Shown here in pieces: positions 34,440-46,339 of a stretch of 64,000 nucleotides of DNA (positions are counted from its first letter, which is position 1; each line of letters opens with the position of its first letter). The translations under genes and the position numbers were made by a program. The notes below the pieces were generated by a model, which searched no databases, had not been told where the DNA came from, and worked only from the letters and a program-made list of their open reading frames with translations. Source of the stretch: Datura wrightii (lineage: Eukaryota > Streptophyta > Magnoliopsida > Solanales > Solanaceae); NCBI GenBank assembly GCA_035772735.1, contig JASDFA010000018.1, positions 144,341,501-144,405,500 of the forward strand, given 5' to 3'.

Positions 34440-35419
34440 AGGCCAGAGTCAGGAGTCGGATTTCAAGTCGGGAATCTGATCCTAGGTGGAGGTAGAGAAT
34501 CAGGTTCCAAATTGGATTCATCGCAAAGAGACAGGTCCTGGGGTTGGTACTCAGAACTTGACTCTCAATCCTAACTTGGATTTAGAACTCGACTCTTGAC
34601 TCTAATATGTGACTTGGCTCCCGACCCCGACCATGGATCTGACACCAAACTCAAATATCAACCATGATCTGGGATCTGACTCTCGAATTGGAACTCGACA
34701 CTCGATCTTGATCCTGAACTTGACCAGGTACCCTAGTCCCAACCTTGACTTGGGACCCATACCTAACACCGACCAAGGACCTAACTCCCAAGCCCAACCC
34801 AATACTCGAGACTCCGACTTAGGATCCAACTCTGAAGTCGACTTTAGATTCGAATCCTGAACCCTACCCAAGTCATGATCCTGACTTGGGACCTGAGTCC
34901 CCAATCCCACCCTCAAATCTAGACTCGACATTTGACTTTCGACGCTGATTTGAGACTCAACTTTGAACCTAAATCGAGACTCGAGTCCCGACCTTGACTT
35001 GGGACCCGACCTTGACCTTGACCTAGGACGTTGGACCTGACTCTGACACTAAACCAGGACCCCATTTTCAACCCCGATCCCGACTTGAGAACCAACTCTC
35101 GATCTGAGACTCAATTTCCTACCCCGACATGGACCTAATTTCTGACCCGACTTGAGAGTTGACTCAAATACGAAATTCTATTTTGATTCGAGATCTGACT
35201 TCAAACCCTGAGCCTGACCAGATTAGGGTCGAGAGTGGGGTCTCGGGTCGGGTCAAGTGGTGAGGTTGAAAGAGAGAATTTTGAAAAATGTTTTTCTTAC
35301 TTTAGGTAAAGAGGTTATTTTTCTTAAATTGGAGAAAAAGAAGTCCATTTGAAAAATAATTCTCAAAATATTTAATCCAATCAAACATGAAAAAATTTAA
35401 AATCTACCAAACACTATTA
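34440..35419. repeat. Degenerate GACCC/GGGTC repeat block, copy 2
   Basis: The same word type and block order as copy 1. Around 34690-34730 it matches the sequence flanking the G1 insertion (CTCGATCTTG, CCTGAA, TTGACCAGG), giving an unoccupied version of that site. The tail from 35270 parallels 33705-33880 and ends at CTACCAAACAC near 35417. Open stretches on both strands are by-products of the repeats. Confidence 0.6.
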
Positions 35420-35650
35420 TATGTTTTTATAAAAATAATTAGAAAACCAGGTGATATCATAGTGTATGCATCTTTCTAAAATATATTTTGTTGACATGAA
35501 TCTTTATGCTTCCAAAAGAATTAACACAATCGTCATGTGCAAACTATAAACAATTGAATGATCACGTATGAGGGAAAAAATGACTTCTACCATACTGAGT
35601 TTCCATGTCAATTTTTCTCCATCCACAGCCCAAAAAATTAAATATTATTA
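35420..35650. other. Duplicated flank, second copy
   Basis: Similar in order to 33881-34110 (for example the GACATGAATCTTTATGCTTC segment and the TCAATTTTTCTCCA end). Shared sequence beyond the terminal motif indicates a segmental duplication rather than two independent insertions. Confidence 0.55.
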
Positions 35651-35903
35651 TGAAATAATAAAACAAGAGAAAGAGTATAGTAGAGAAAGATAGAAGAGCG
35701 AATAATTTTTATTTTTCTCGAGGGATTCTCTTGAGGGGTTAAAGGGATGAATTACAATGAATGGAAAACCTCTCTATTTATAGGGATAATTCTTCCTAAC
35801 TTTTCTCCAAAAGATAGACCTTCACTATAATACAAATACATACATTCACTACAATACAAATACCTTTATAGACATTCACTATAATATAAATACATTTATA
35901 ACA
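35651..35903 (-). repeat. 3' LTR of a Ty1/copia element
   Basis: On the minus strand the LTR begins TGTTATAAATG at 35903 and ends TTATTATTTCA at 35651, 253 bp. A CTATAAATAGAG box lies in its middle (about 35775-35786). The adjoining plus-strand CTCCCCCTTGAATG is the polypurine tract on the other strand. It is internally repetitive (TATAGTGAATGT units). Confidence 0.75.
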
Positions 35904-36345
35904 CTCCCCCTTGAATGTCTATTTGATAGATAATGTGCCTCGATAAAATATTACTAGAAAAGAAACAGTGAAAAAAAATCTAGTGAAGGAAAAAGAGTAT
36001 TCATATTTTGGCTGCCTCATTAAAAACCTTACAAGAAAAATCCATAGGACAAAACTTTGCAAGGAAAAAATAGTACAACACGTATTAACTACCTCTGATG
36101 AGAACATCAATCCAAAAACTTGAATCTTCGAATCCCAATCTTGTGCATCATTTTCTCAAAAGTCAAAGTTGGTAGATACTTGGTGAATAAATCAATCACA
36201 TTGTCACTTGAACGAATATGTGGCACGTTGATATCGCCATTCTTCTGGAGCTCAAGTGTGTAGAAAAGCTTTGGCGAAAAGTGCTTCATTCTATCTCCTT
36301 TGATGAATCTTCCCTTTGATTTTGCTATGCATGCTGCATTATATT
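35904..36345 (-). pseudogene. Copia polyprotein end (RNase H C-terminus) and 3' untranslated part
   Basis: Positions 36345-36107 read AACIAKSKGRFIKGDRMKHF, NGDINVPHIRSSDNVIDLFT and EKMMHKIGIRRFKFL, the end of the RNase H domain in Tork/Tnt1-like copia elements. The natural stop is at 36107-36109. Sequence to the LTR is non-coding. The rest of RNase H, RT and integrase is not recognisable upstream. Confidence 0.82.
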
Positions 36346-38460
36346 CATATTAAATTAAATAACTTTCCTGCATTGCATAACTAACAATCCTTTGACAATA
36401 TTGGTTAGAAATAATAAACTCATATCAATATTTTCATTCACTCATATCTCTACTAAAATATTATCTCATGGATAGTAATAGAAGGATATATAAGTACACC
36501 AATTACACTAAAATACTGTACTTTCTAACCATTTTTATGAGATCGAAATTGATTCTTTATTAATGTTAAGCGATCTCACAGCCATTAGGGTATTCAATAG
36601 AATCTCTTTAAAACTTTTTAAATCCTTCAAGGATTTTCATATATCTTTCACTGTCTATCTAGACATAAAAATAATTTCATTATACGCATATTATGTTTTC
36701 ATATATTGCCGGATTTATGAGCAACCTCAAAATAATTGCATCCACTAGAGGACCTCTCCATATAATAATGTCAGAATTTGCGAAAATCCTTTATGCCACA
36801 AGAATCCATTTATACCCACTGGCATTATACTTAAATTGCGTATTTTTATTTGGCCAATCATTTATCTGTCCATACTTTTTGATAAATTTGAATTTAAGAT
36901 CCTTTTCAATATTCATAATATTGAGTGCTACACTATATCAAATGTATCATCGACGATCATGTTGATATCAATCCGATATGACATAACTTATCAAGATTTC
37001 TTTATTTTTCATCATTTCAGGTACCTGAACCTTTGCCAAGGTTTTATGAAGTATTATGCCGTGGTGCTCCATTTAAAGCACTTGCCTCATTATTCTGACC
37101 ATCTTGATTATTTGCTTTTCTCCTTCTTCAAGGATTTTTTATTTCTAGAATCAATTGACCTGTCACGCTTCAAGCGTGCCATAGAGTTGTCCTTCAAGGA
37201 CTCTAATTTTTATTAGAGCATTTGCAGCTGGATTATAACATAGGTCAGCAAATACATCTAACAATTGATTTATAATATTTTGCAAGTGAATTATCTCTTG
37301 AACTTTAAGTTCACATTTTTATTTTCGAGGATCTAGATAATTCATTACACACATAATTTTCAGCTGCTAATCACTTCTCTCTCTAATGTTAGGAAAACGA
37401 ACATTTATCCCCAACTTTATTTGGGGACCTATGTTTGTGAGTTGTAGTGAAGCAATTGAGTCATATACTGCACATTCTAATTTTTGGATGGCATTATTTG
37501 GTTCCTAACCCTGAACCAATTGTGATAGGGGAACCTTGTTAGCTTGATGCATTCAAGTGTTGCTACTTATTAAATAAATGTATCTCGTACCAAATTTCAT
37601 TTGGGGGTTTTGTTCTCATAATCAATGGTTTAGCTATAATTAGAGGCATACAATTTCTACTAAACAAACTTATATATGAACTACCATTATCAACATAATT
37701 TTATAATTTGGAACCGTGCTCTTAAGTAACAATTTGAGCAAACAACCTTGCAAAAACCAATTGCAAGTTGATATCAAAGCATATGTGACCATACTATAGA
37801 TGCATCTATTAAAATTATATAATAGCAAATGATTCGCATGGTGGGTGAAGGAGCCCATATTCACCTTTTTGTAAGTTTCAAAATCCAGGAAATATAATCC
37901 TAATAGTAGCTGATATAATGGTCATTCTATCATGAGAACAAGCAACACAAGAGAATTCTTGAAGAATCTTTTATTTTCTTCAACATATAACCACGTGAAC
38001 TCTCAATTATTTTTGCATCACATTTGAATCGGGATGGCCAACTGATTATGCCAACTTATCTTTATTTCAATAAATTTCTAGTTTACTTTTGCATGTGATT
38101 TCTTCATCATACTCATATTTATGTACTACAAATAAAAAAAACAACGGATAATCTTTTACGTAAATATTTATAACCCGTTTCAATTGTAGTAATATGAAAA
38201 TATTAGATCTTTCCATAATTTATAGTCTCAATTTTTATATTTTCAATGTCTTTGAAATTTATAAGTTTTCTTTTGAGACTTACTACAATACCAATATTAT
38301 GAATAATTTTATTTCTCCAAGTAGTAACACATTAGCTCTTCCGGAGCTCTTAATTAGTTTTCTATACTACCACATATTCCATCATATCAACATCATTAGT
38401 AGTCTCTCAACATAATTTCAACTGAGAAATAATTCTGAGAATTGCAGGGTTGTACTTATG
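36346..38460. other. Unassigned interior of the copia remnant
   Basis: About 2.1 kb of AT-rich sequence lies where copia pol should be. I find no integrase or RT motif on either strand, only short open stretches without known pattern. It may be strongly decayed pol, another insertion or rearranged DNA. Confidence 0.35.
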
Positions 38461-38467
38461 AACAGAT

Positions 38468-38822
38468 TTATAGAATTGCAGGGTTGTACTCATGAACAGA
38501 TTTATAGTCTTGAAACCTCATATGCATCAAATCATATCGTGTCTTTGGGTGGATGACCATCTTCAGCTGGTCATACCTTTCTTTAAGACTATTCCACAAT
38601 ACAAGTGAATCCTTAATTATGATATATTCAATTTTCATAATTTCGTCAAGATGATGACGCAAGAATATTATATTCTTAGCACGATCTTGATTTGATGCTT
38701 TGTTTTCACTTTTAATGATGTCTCCAAGACCCCTTGCATCCATATGAATTTCAGCATCCAACACCCATGAAAGGTAGTTCTTGCCCTAACTTTAAGGGGT
38801 AGTGAACTCAAGTTTCGTAAGA
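38468..38822 (-). pseudogene. Copia gag, N-terminal part
   Basis: The segment reads NLTKLEFTTP, two stops, then GKNYLSWVLDAEIHMDARGL, NIIFLRHHLDEIMKIEYII and LWNSLKERYDQLKMV, the gag-like N-terminus of copia polyproteins. The start codon is separated from it: ATG at 49570-49572 with GATAA lies on the far side of the Athila-like insertion, which landed two codons into the gene. Confidence 0.85.
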
Positions 38823-38827
38823 TTAGC

Positions 38828-40428
38828 TGATAATGTCCAAAATATATTCTAAAATCAAAGAATATACACTGTCGTGGTATCAAGACAAGTAACCCGATGA
38901 GTACAGGAGTCGAATTCCATGAGGACTAGGGAGTGATGAATTCAAGTGTCGATTGGGAAATTGATTTTAGCTTGCACCATATAAGTTTTAACATAAAACA
39001 AGGAAATGGGGGAAATGAACTTTGCAGAGAATTATACAAATTTCTTCAGTAAATTCAAACTAGAAGGATCAGTTGAGTTGTGGACAATATTTGTAAAATA
39101 CTAGAGGTGCGGTGTAGATGGAATACTAATTAGATTGGGATGGACCAAGTTAACTTCATAAGTTCAATAAATGTAAATAATCTCGGAAAATAGGTAGCCT
39201 CAGCTTCCCAGCCTATTGACTACCCCTAACTAGAATTTTCTCAAACTCTAGCTGCAATTTGACACACCCTAATTGATTTGGATCAGCAACTTCACTATTC
39301 CTAGCTATTAGTTGCTGATTAGGAAGAAGGAAGTAAATTTTAGCCATTAGTAGCTTAATTTTACAACCTTACATCCATGCCCACTACTAGATTACCTTCC
39401 AATACTTAATTATTCTCACCCGAGTAACAATTAAGCAAGTATAGATAGACCTATATAATCATCAATGGATCTTTATTAATAGATTGAAAGGAATCTAATA
39501 GATTTACACTTAATTGAACATTAAGAAGTTAACTCTAGCAATACCCAATCTAATGAAGTATTCATCATCACACACATCTACTTAATGATTTTAGCTACTC
39601 ATAGTTAATAAATTCAAAAATACAATCACCAAAAGCATCATTGAATTTAATAAGAAGAATAGATAAATTAAAAGAAAATTATCCTTCAAGTACAGCTGAA
39701 ACTAAATAAAACCAAAGAAGCAAAGAGAGCAGAGTATATTTTACAACTTTCAATCAAAATCCCCTTTTCTCAGCTAAAAAATGATCTTCAGCTAAAAAGG
39801 GAAGATGATGTGATGTATACTTTGCTTATCTCTCAATCTCTCTATCTTCTTCCTCTTTTTCTCCTTTTCTCTGCAATGTACTTCTTTTTCTATTTATACC
39901 TTGAAAAGTAGGGTACTTTTCCTTTCTTTTTAGGTAATGGATAATTTTACCCTTTATAGCTTCGCTCTGGGATTGGCGAAGGTACCGATGGTTCGCCGAT
40001 GAAATCCGTGAACCACTGTCTATTTGCTTCTCTTCTTCAGTCATTATCAGTGAACTTCGGCAGTTCACCCGGCGTTTTGCTGATGCCAATCCGTGAACAA
40101 CCAGACCTCAAATGCCAATTCCAGACTTTTCTGAGTGTCATTCGGCGACTGAACCAGCGTCCCGCCACAGGCAATTCGTGTACCGCTGGTGGCATTCCTC
40201 TGACTAGGCAGTGACCTTCATTTTTTAACCAGCATTTCGCCGATTAAGACCTACGTTTCGCCACTTCTGCTCAGTTTCTCCATTTTACCCCCATTTTAGC
40301 TCTTTTTCAAACTTAGGAACCTACACACAATAAAAGCAAAAAGGGCATAAAATCCACATAATTAACTCGAGAACTAAGCAAAACTCAAACTTTAGAGTCT
40401 AATGAGTTGGTAAATTACCAACTCATCA
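38828..40428 (-). repeat. 3' LTR of the Athila-like element
   Basis: 1601 bp. On the minus strand it starts TGATGAGTTGGTAA, part of a perfect 10-bp inverted repeat around one base (40404-40424). The GGCG-TTCGC word array spans about 39960-40270 and a TATAAATA on the minus strand is at 39891-39898, just downstream of it. Confidence 0.88.
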
Positions 40429-40442
40429 TACCCCCAAACTTG
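40429..40442 (-). promoter_or_regulatory. Polypurine tract of the Athila-like element
   Basis: The minus strand reads AAGTTTGGGGGTA directly ahead of the LTR start TGATGAG, a standard Athila-type tract. Confidence 0.75.
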
Positions 40443-42330
40443 AACCATTGCTTGTCCTCAAGTAATGCAATACTTCAACTATGGAGGAAGAGGTCACATT
40501 TCTTCACAATTAAACTTTGCCGACCATCTGGACTATGACAACCCAAAAATGCTCATAATGCTCACTGAAAAGAGAAGAAAATACCCCAAAAGACCAAAAT
40601 ACTGAAGGTGTTTCAAGAAGGCAACAACTTTATATTAAGTAAAGCTTTTTGAAACGAATCATTAACCACACAAGGGCAATTCTCAATCAAATAACACAAG
40701 TAGCATCTCAAGTTGTAATCACTGAAAATTCAAAGCTTTCCTTAGAGTTTGCACTCCTTGTTCCATGCCCATATGAACTCTACATGCTCTTGCATCCCTA
40801 AAAGGAATGATGCCACTCAGTAAATATAAAGATCCCTATTCTCTTGACTTTTTGATGATTTGAATGCATACCAGGGATCAATTGGAAGAGACACTTACAC
40901 TCCCTCTCCCAAAAGATATCTTCATGCACACACTTGACCCATAGGCTTGCCCTTCATGTAATTCGACACTAATGTAGAGTAGCTGCACCTAGAATCATTT
41001 AGGACTTGCGGGCTATGATGTAGGCTTAAGGTCAGGGTAGGATGAACATTTGGATGTAGTGACTAGATCCTCCCTAATGCTTTTCGTGTCATGCCTTACA
41101 ACACTTTTGCTCCCTCAACCTCCTTTTTCTTTCTTTTCTTGTTGATGCCTTTCATTTCTTTAATAGCCCCCCTTAAAACCTCTCTTTAGCTTCTACCACT
41201 AGACTTTTTACCTTAAGAGGGAACACCACTTCACACCAATAGTCTTTTTCTCTTTGAATTCATTTTTTTGCAGTTTGACTAAAGGTGATGTTCCCTTTTC
41301 ACTATGATTCTTGTCTTCCCCTTTTGTTTTGCATACCCTCAAACTTAGGCTCTTGCCTAATTTTTTACATTTGCTTTCCTCATTCCCTTTTTCTTAGGCC
41401 TTGAGCCTTGCTTCAACATTTGTTTTATAATCAGTATTTAGGGAGAATGGGGCCGAAAGAGGTATTAGGAATGGTCCTGAGGCTTGTAATGTGGTTGTCA
41501 AGGAAGGTTTTATGGCTCAAAATTGGATAACAAGGATTAATGATCATGAAGGGCGTATGGTTGAAGTGGCTAGATAATTGAGGGCCTAAACTCATTTCCT
41601 TGGTGCAACTACATCTAGGATTTTGCCTTGAATCACATTTAAGGCAAGTTCTAGACTAGATGTAATGCACAAGATTAACAAAAATATCCTCGCAACACAA
41701 AGAATCACCCTTAAAGGATATACAAGAGTCATTTTCCAAAACAAAACTTCACATTAGGACATCAAGCAGGCAAACGTCATAAGTCAAGCAGGGAATTTTA
41801 CAACGTACGACCAAGATTACTATGCTACGGTGTCAACACTTGCTCATTCTCTTCATTTTCATGCCCTTGTTTTCACATTTTCCTTCCACTCACAAGAAAA
41901 AAAATTAGTTGATGCCTCTTCAAACAACTTCACAATAAACTCAAAGTGACGTGGCATTTCCCTTAAGAATATCTCCACTCATTCCATCATCGGTTAAAGC
42001 CAACCCAGTTCGACAACAAAATTAGCTGAAATAAAAGAATGCTCCTTGGGAAGGAACTGTGGTATATAGAAAACCCTCGGAGTTTTAATTTCTACACTAC
42101 TCTATTTACAATGGCGAAAAAGAAATTTGGGATCATCTCATTCCAAATTTTCAAAATACAATGCTTAAATCCGGAGACCCCAATGAGTCACTAATTACCA
42201 CTCACAAAAACACAAATCAATTATGATTCATTCAAAAAAAAAAACATGCCCGACAAGGGCAATAATTAATCAAAACAACCCGACAAAGGCTGGACTTACT
42301 CAAGCTTAAGAAACAAAACAACTTAAAACA
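40443..42330 (-). other. 3' non-coding region of the Athila-like element
   Basis: About 1.9 kb without long open frames on the sense strand. It contains the CTTGAGGACAAGCAATGG stretch (minus strand, near 40460) common in such elements. No host gene is seen. Confidence 0.55.
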
Positions 42331-42405
42331 CAAATAACCCCCCCTCAACAACGCTCATCCCTCCCCCCACTTAAAATCATACATTGTCCCCAATGTATAA
42401 TGCAA
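42331..42405 (-). promoter_or_regulatory. Possible second polypurine tract behind the envelope-position gene
   Basis: The minus strand reads CATTGGGGACAATGTATG followed by AAGTGGGGGGAGGGATGAGC and a GAGGGGGG run, just downstream of the gene ending at 42447. It resembles the true tract but is nearly 2 kb from the LTR, so an internal priming site is only a suggestion. Confidence 0.45.
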
Positions 42406-42446
42406 AAAGAACAACGGGAGAAGAGACAAAAAACTCCTTGAACGGG

Positions 42447-43891
42447 TCACTCGTCTTCCTCATCAGCCTCATCACCACCATCACCTCCTATAACATTACC
42501 AAGCCCGGCAAAATCGTTACCCAACCCTTCAAACAAGTCATCAATTGGCCCCTGAGCTGAAGATGAAGCAACCATTGCAACATCCAAAGCACTCATGTCA
42601 GGTGCTTTGACTGAAGTCCGACTTTTCCATTCCTGTACCTTAGTCCGGAGGGACGTGACTGCCCCTTCTACAGCATCCACCCGCTTGCACAAAGTGGCAA
42701 CATTCTCGTAGAGCGACTTGAGCTACTTCTTGATAGTTTTGGCAATTAGTGCCAGGAGACTCTTGGCCAAGCATTGAAGCTAGCTCTCATGCAAGTTTTT
42801 CATCTCCACAAGATGATTGGAGACCACTGGATTGAGAAGAATGAGGAGGTGGAGAAGCTCTGGGCTGGGGCATGTCACCCGATGCTTGGCCCAACAAGTC
42901 AGGCTGGGGCACATTGACTTCTGGGGCAGTGGGAGATTGGGCTGACCCGTGGGAGAGGGCATCCTCTTGTACACCGATGGCTTGCAGGCGCTTCTGTTTC
43001 ATTGTTGGTGGCTCTGCATCTCTCTTCCTATCAATAGTGATTACTCCTAAAGAAAAGGAAGGAGTCTCGTCCAAAAAGAGGCACTCCGTCTACTGCACAA
43101 AGTTGTGAGATAAACACAGCATATGGAATGGAAGTGCTAGAATGCCGCGCCTTCTTCTTCATTTGTTGCACAACAATTTCACCAAAGTTGATGGGGACCC
43201 CTGACATAATGCAATTGATCAAGATAGCTGTTTCCATGGTTGCCTTTGCTCATTCTTTGATGGGATGATGCGAGAGCAAATAAAATCCAACCATAGCTTG
43301 GCATCAAATTTCAAATCGTGGCGAGATACTTCTCCATCCATGGAGGCCCATAGGGGAGTATCAACAACAATAATGCCACCCACCCACCTATATTGGTCTT
43401 TCATATTGGCCACCAGTGCTATGTATTCCGTGGCAAAGTCTATCTCATCTTTCCAAAATAGATAATTGATGGCAGCCGGGGTGATATCCACTTCTACCCC
43501 ACGAATCATCACCGAAGGAAGGCAGGGAAATTCATCCACCTTGCCCCGATGTTGCATGCTATCTTGACGAGCCTGGTAGGAGGCATAAAACTCAGTGACA
43601 AGGCTGGGGTAGTATGGAGGCAAAGGGTTCGAAAATGCATGCCATATGCCGATGGGTGAACTTCTTCATTATGTTTGGGAAGTCACTCTTCAACCCAGCC
43701 AAGTTGAACCTCTTTTCTACCGTAATAGAGTGTCCTTGGTAGATGACACAGTGCTCCTTCATATTAGGAACACATAGAATAATAGCCTCCTTAGTGTTGG
43801 CGCATGGGGGAGCATCCTTTGCTTTTCCTTTACCCTTGCTAGCAGATGAAGTAGGGGCCTTTCCTTTGCCGGATGACCTAGAGGATGACAT
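42447..43891 (-). pseudogene. Envelope-position gene of the Athila-like element (putative plant transposon protein)
   Basis: The ATG at 43891 gives MSSSRSSGKGKAPTSSASKG, a basic Ser/Lys-rich start. Behind a frameshift near 43625 the central domain follows (YYPSLVTEFYASYQARQD, VMIRGVEVDITPAAINYLFW, FDAKLWLDFICSRIIPS), then KKKARHSSTSIPYAVFISQL. Next come a Pro-rich stretch, a coiled segment (VDAVEGAVTSLRTKVQEW) and an acidic end (DEADEEDE). The central domain resembles proteins annotated as putative plant transposon protein, found behind pol in Athila-type elements. I see no signal peptide or clear membrane segment. Three frames are used, so it is broken. Its function is unknown. Confidence 0.7.
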
Positions 43892-45480
43892 GATTGGTGT
43901 TTCTGCAAAAAGTATGTTAGTGACAAGATATTGAAATAAAAGTCAGTGTAAAAGAAACTAATCTAAGGAAGAACTGAGAAACAAGTGATGATCTAACAAT
44001 TCTGGAAAAATGGTACCAGCGAATAATCGGCGATTCGCTGAAGGCAATTCGCGAACCGCCGTCTAGATGCTAGTGTTTAAAAGAGCACTGGGGCATATCT
44101 GGGCATTTTCGGAAATTCAAGCGGCATTTTGCCGGTCACATTTCGCGAACCGCTGACGTAGCGCCAGATTCACTCAGTAGCCAAGAACAACTGTAGAGTG
44201 AACCTGCGCCTCGAGCGGCGTTTCGCCGAATAGGACCAGTGAATGGTCGGCTCGCCTGTACCAATTCTGACCCCCTTTCACACAAACACCCATTAACACA
44301 TTTTCATCACAATCAAAAGACCAATAATCATACTCCATTCTTACACCTATTCATGATGTTTAAGCCCTTAAGATTGGTGTCACCAGGTCTATCATTGGGA
44401 AAAACGTAATGGCTAATAGAAATGGGTTACTCAGACTTCACCCTTTTCATAATCTCATCATAAAAGCATAGACCCACTTCAATCACAAGCATAACACATT
44501 CAAAATTTCAACAAAGAAGGCAAGGGAAATTGTACTCCTACAGAATCATGTAAGCACATTCAAATTAAAACAGGAGCCAAAGAAATGTTACCGAATTGGA
44601 AGACTATTTGCACACTCTTCTAGCCTAAAAAAAAACTAGCTCAAGATTTGCAGGAGCACCTTCAAGTGAGTAAAGAGTATATAGTGATTTTGATGGTGAA
44701 ATATGGATGGGTTTTTATAGGTAAAAAGTGGGAATGTGATAGGTGGAGGGGAAGGCGTGGAGTTTAATGTGTGTGAGTTGGTGGGGAGTGGAAAGGTGAA
44801 AAGGTGGAAAAATGGAGAGGTGAAAATGAGAATTTGTGGGAATAGGGAATGTTGGGTAATAGAGAGACAAAAATGGAAAGAAAAATTTTGGGAAAAGGGA
44901 GGCTATGGGAGTATTTGTAGAATTAGGGCGGCTGGGAAAATATTTGGGATTTTGTGGGCCAGTCATTTTAAATTCCTCAATTTAATTTAGGACGAGCCCG
45001 ACTGACGATGAATAGATGATTTGCCGATCTAATTCGGCGGTTCGCCCTAGCTTGCATTTGAACTTATTTTGTACCTAGTGATTTGGTTCCATCCTGTGAT
45101 GCATCGGCGATCCATGAATTGAGACTGTGGCCCGCCGATCATCCGCCAAATCTAACCCTCGCTTCAGATGTTCTGCTTCAGATCGGCGATACACGGGCGA
45201 CCCACGAATCGAATTCAGCGGTTCGCTGGTGTCCCACCGATGCTTCAGTTCAACATTAAGCTTTCTGCTTTGGGCTCCCTTATCTTCGATGATCCACATT
45301 TCGAGACCGGCGGCTCGCTGGTCTCTCGCTGATGCTCCCATCATGATTTGCATCTCACTTTGCTTCTCATTTCTCAAGTCCTACACAAAATAACAACAAA
45401 AACATCAAATAATTCAATAAACATTTGGGTTGCCTCCCAAGAAGCACCTTATTTATCGTCGTAGCACGACGTAGTCTTTT
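43892..45480 (-). promoter_or_regulatory. Promoter-like spacer between protease and envelope-position gene
   Basis: On the minus strand the spacer opens with CGTCGT-AGC-ACGACG (45457-45471) and a GGGAGGCAACCCA motif (45428-45440), as found behind pol in complete elements. Next come a word array like that of the LTRs (about 45340-45000), a TATAAAAA near 44715, a second word array (44260-44010) and then the ATG at 43891. Calling it a promoter is inference. Confidence 0.5.
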
Positions 45481-45484
45481 TTTT

Positions 45485-46330
45485 TTAATTTTTCATTTCT
45501 GATGGGTCATCATCTGCTTTCGTCTCACTCAGCTTCACTCCCTTATCCTCATCATCATTTTGCAATGCTCCAATTACCTTGCATTCAGGTGGAGTTCCGG
45601 CTGACGGGCATACCTTAAAGGTGACTTCCTCACCACCAACCCGAAATTTTAACTCTCCAAGCTCCACGTCTACCACTGCTCTCCAGGTAGCCAACAACGG
45701 TCTTCCCAAAATAATGGGAACTTTCACATCCATGTCACAATCCAGAATAACAAAATTAGTCGGGAGAATGAACTTGTCAACTCGCACCAGCACATCTTCT
45801 AGCACCCCCACAGGTCTTTTGATTGACCTATCTGCCATTAGTAGCCACATCGATGTTGGTTTCGTTCTTCCGAGGCCTAATTTTTTGAAAATGAGTAGGG
45901 GGGTCAGATTTATACTTGCACCGAGATCACATAGAGCCTTATTAAACACACAAATCCTAATAGTGCATGGAATTTTAAAAGCTCTGGGGTCTTCCCTTTT
46001 TTGGGCAAGGTTGCTCATCATTACCGCACTACAATGGTGCGTTTTCTCTTCATTTCCCACATTGACCACCTTCGTATTTTTCAAAAAGTCTCTCATAAAC
46101 TTGGAATAACAAGACATTTGGATCAAAACGTCCACTAATGGTATGTTTATGGACAACTTACTAAACATGTCAACAAACTTCTTAAATTGACCTTCCTTTT
46201 TTTTCTTGGTAAGCCAGTGTGGATATGGTGGTGGGAGTCTTACTTCAGCTCTATCATCAACCGGGGCCTTCATGCCCTCTTCTTCATCATCCACTTGAAT
46301 GTGAGTCTCATCATCCTTTTCCTCTGTTTC
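45485..46330 (-). pseudogene. Athila-like protease region
   Basis: About 270 open codons. KKEGQFKKFVDMFSKLSIN leads to the protease with LCDLGASINLTPLLIFKKLG, ADRSIKRPVGVLEDVLVRV and IILGRPLLATWRAVVDV. The same blocks are in the Athila element at 60830-61120. The active site D-L-G-A is normal for Athila. TAA ends it at 45485-45487, after which RT would be expected but is absent. Confidence 0.87.
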
Positions 46331-46339
46331 TTCTTCATC

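Noticed and set aside
45579..46109. 176-codon plus-strand frame over the Athila-like protease
   Set aside because: It is a shadow of the minus-strand protease region, which has clear family motifs.
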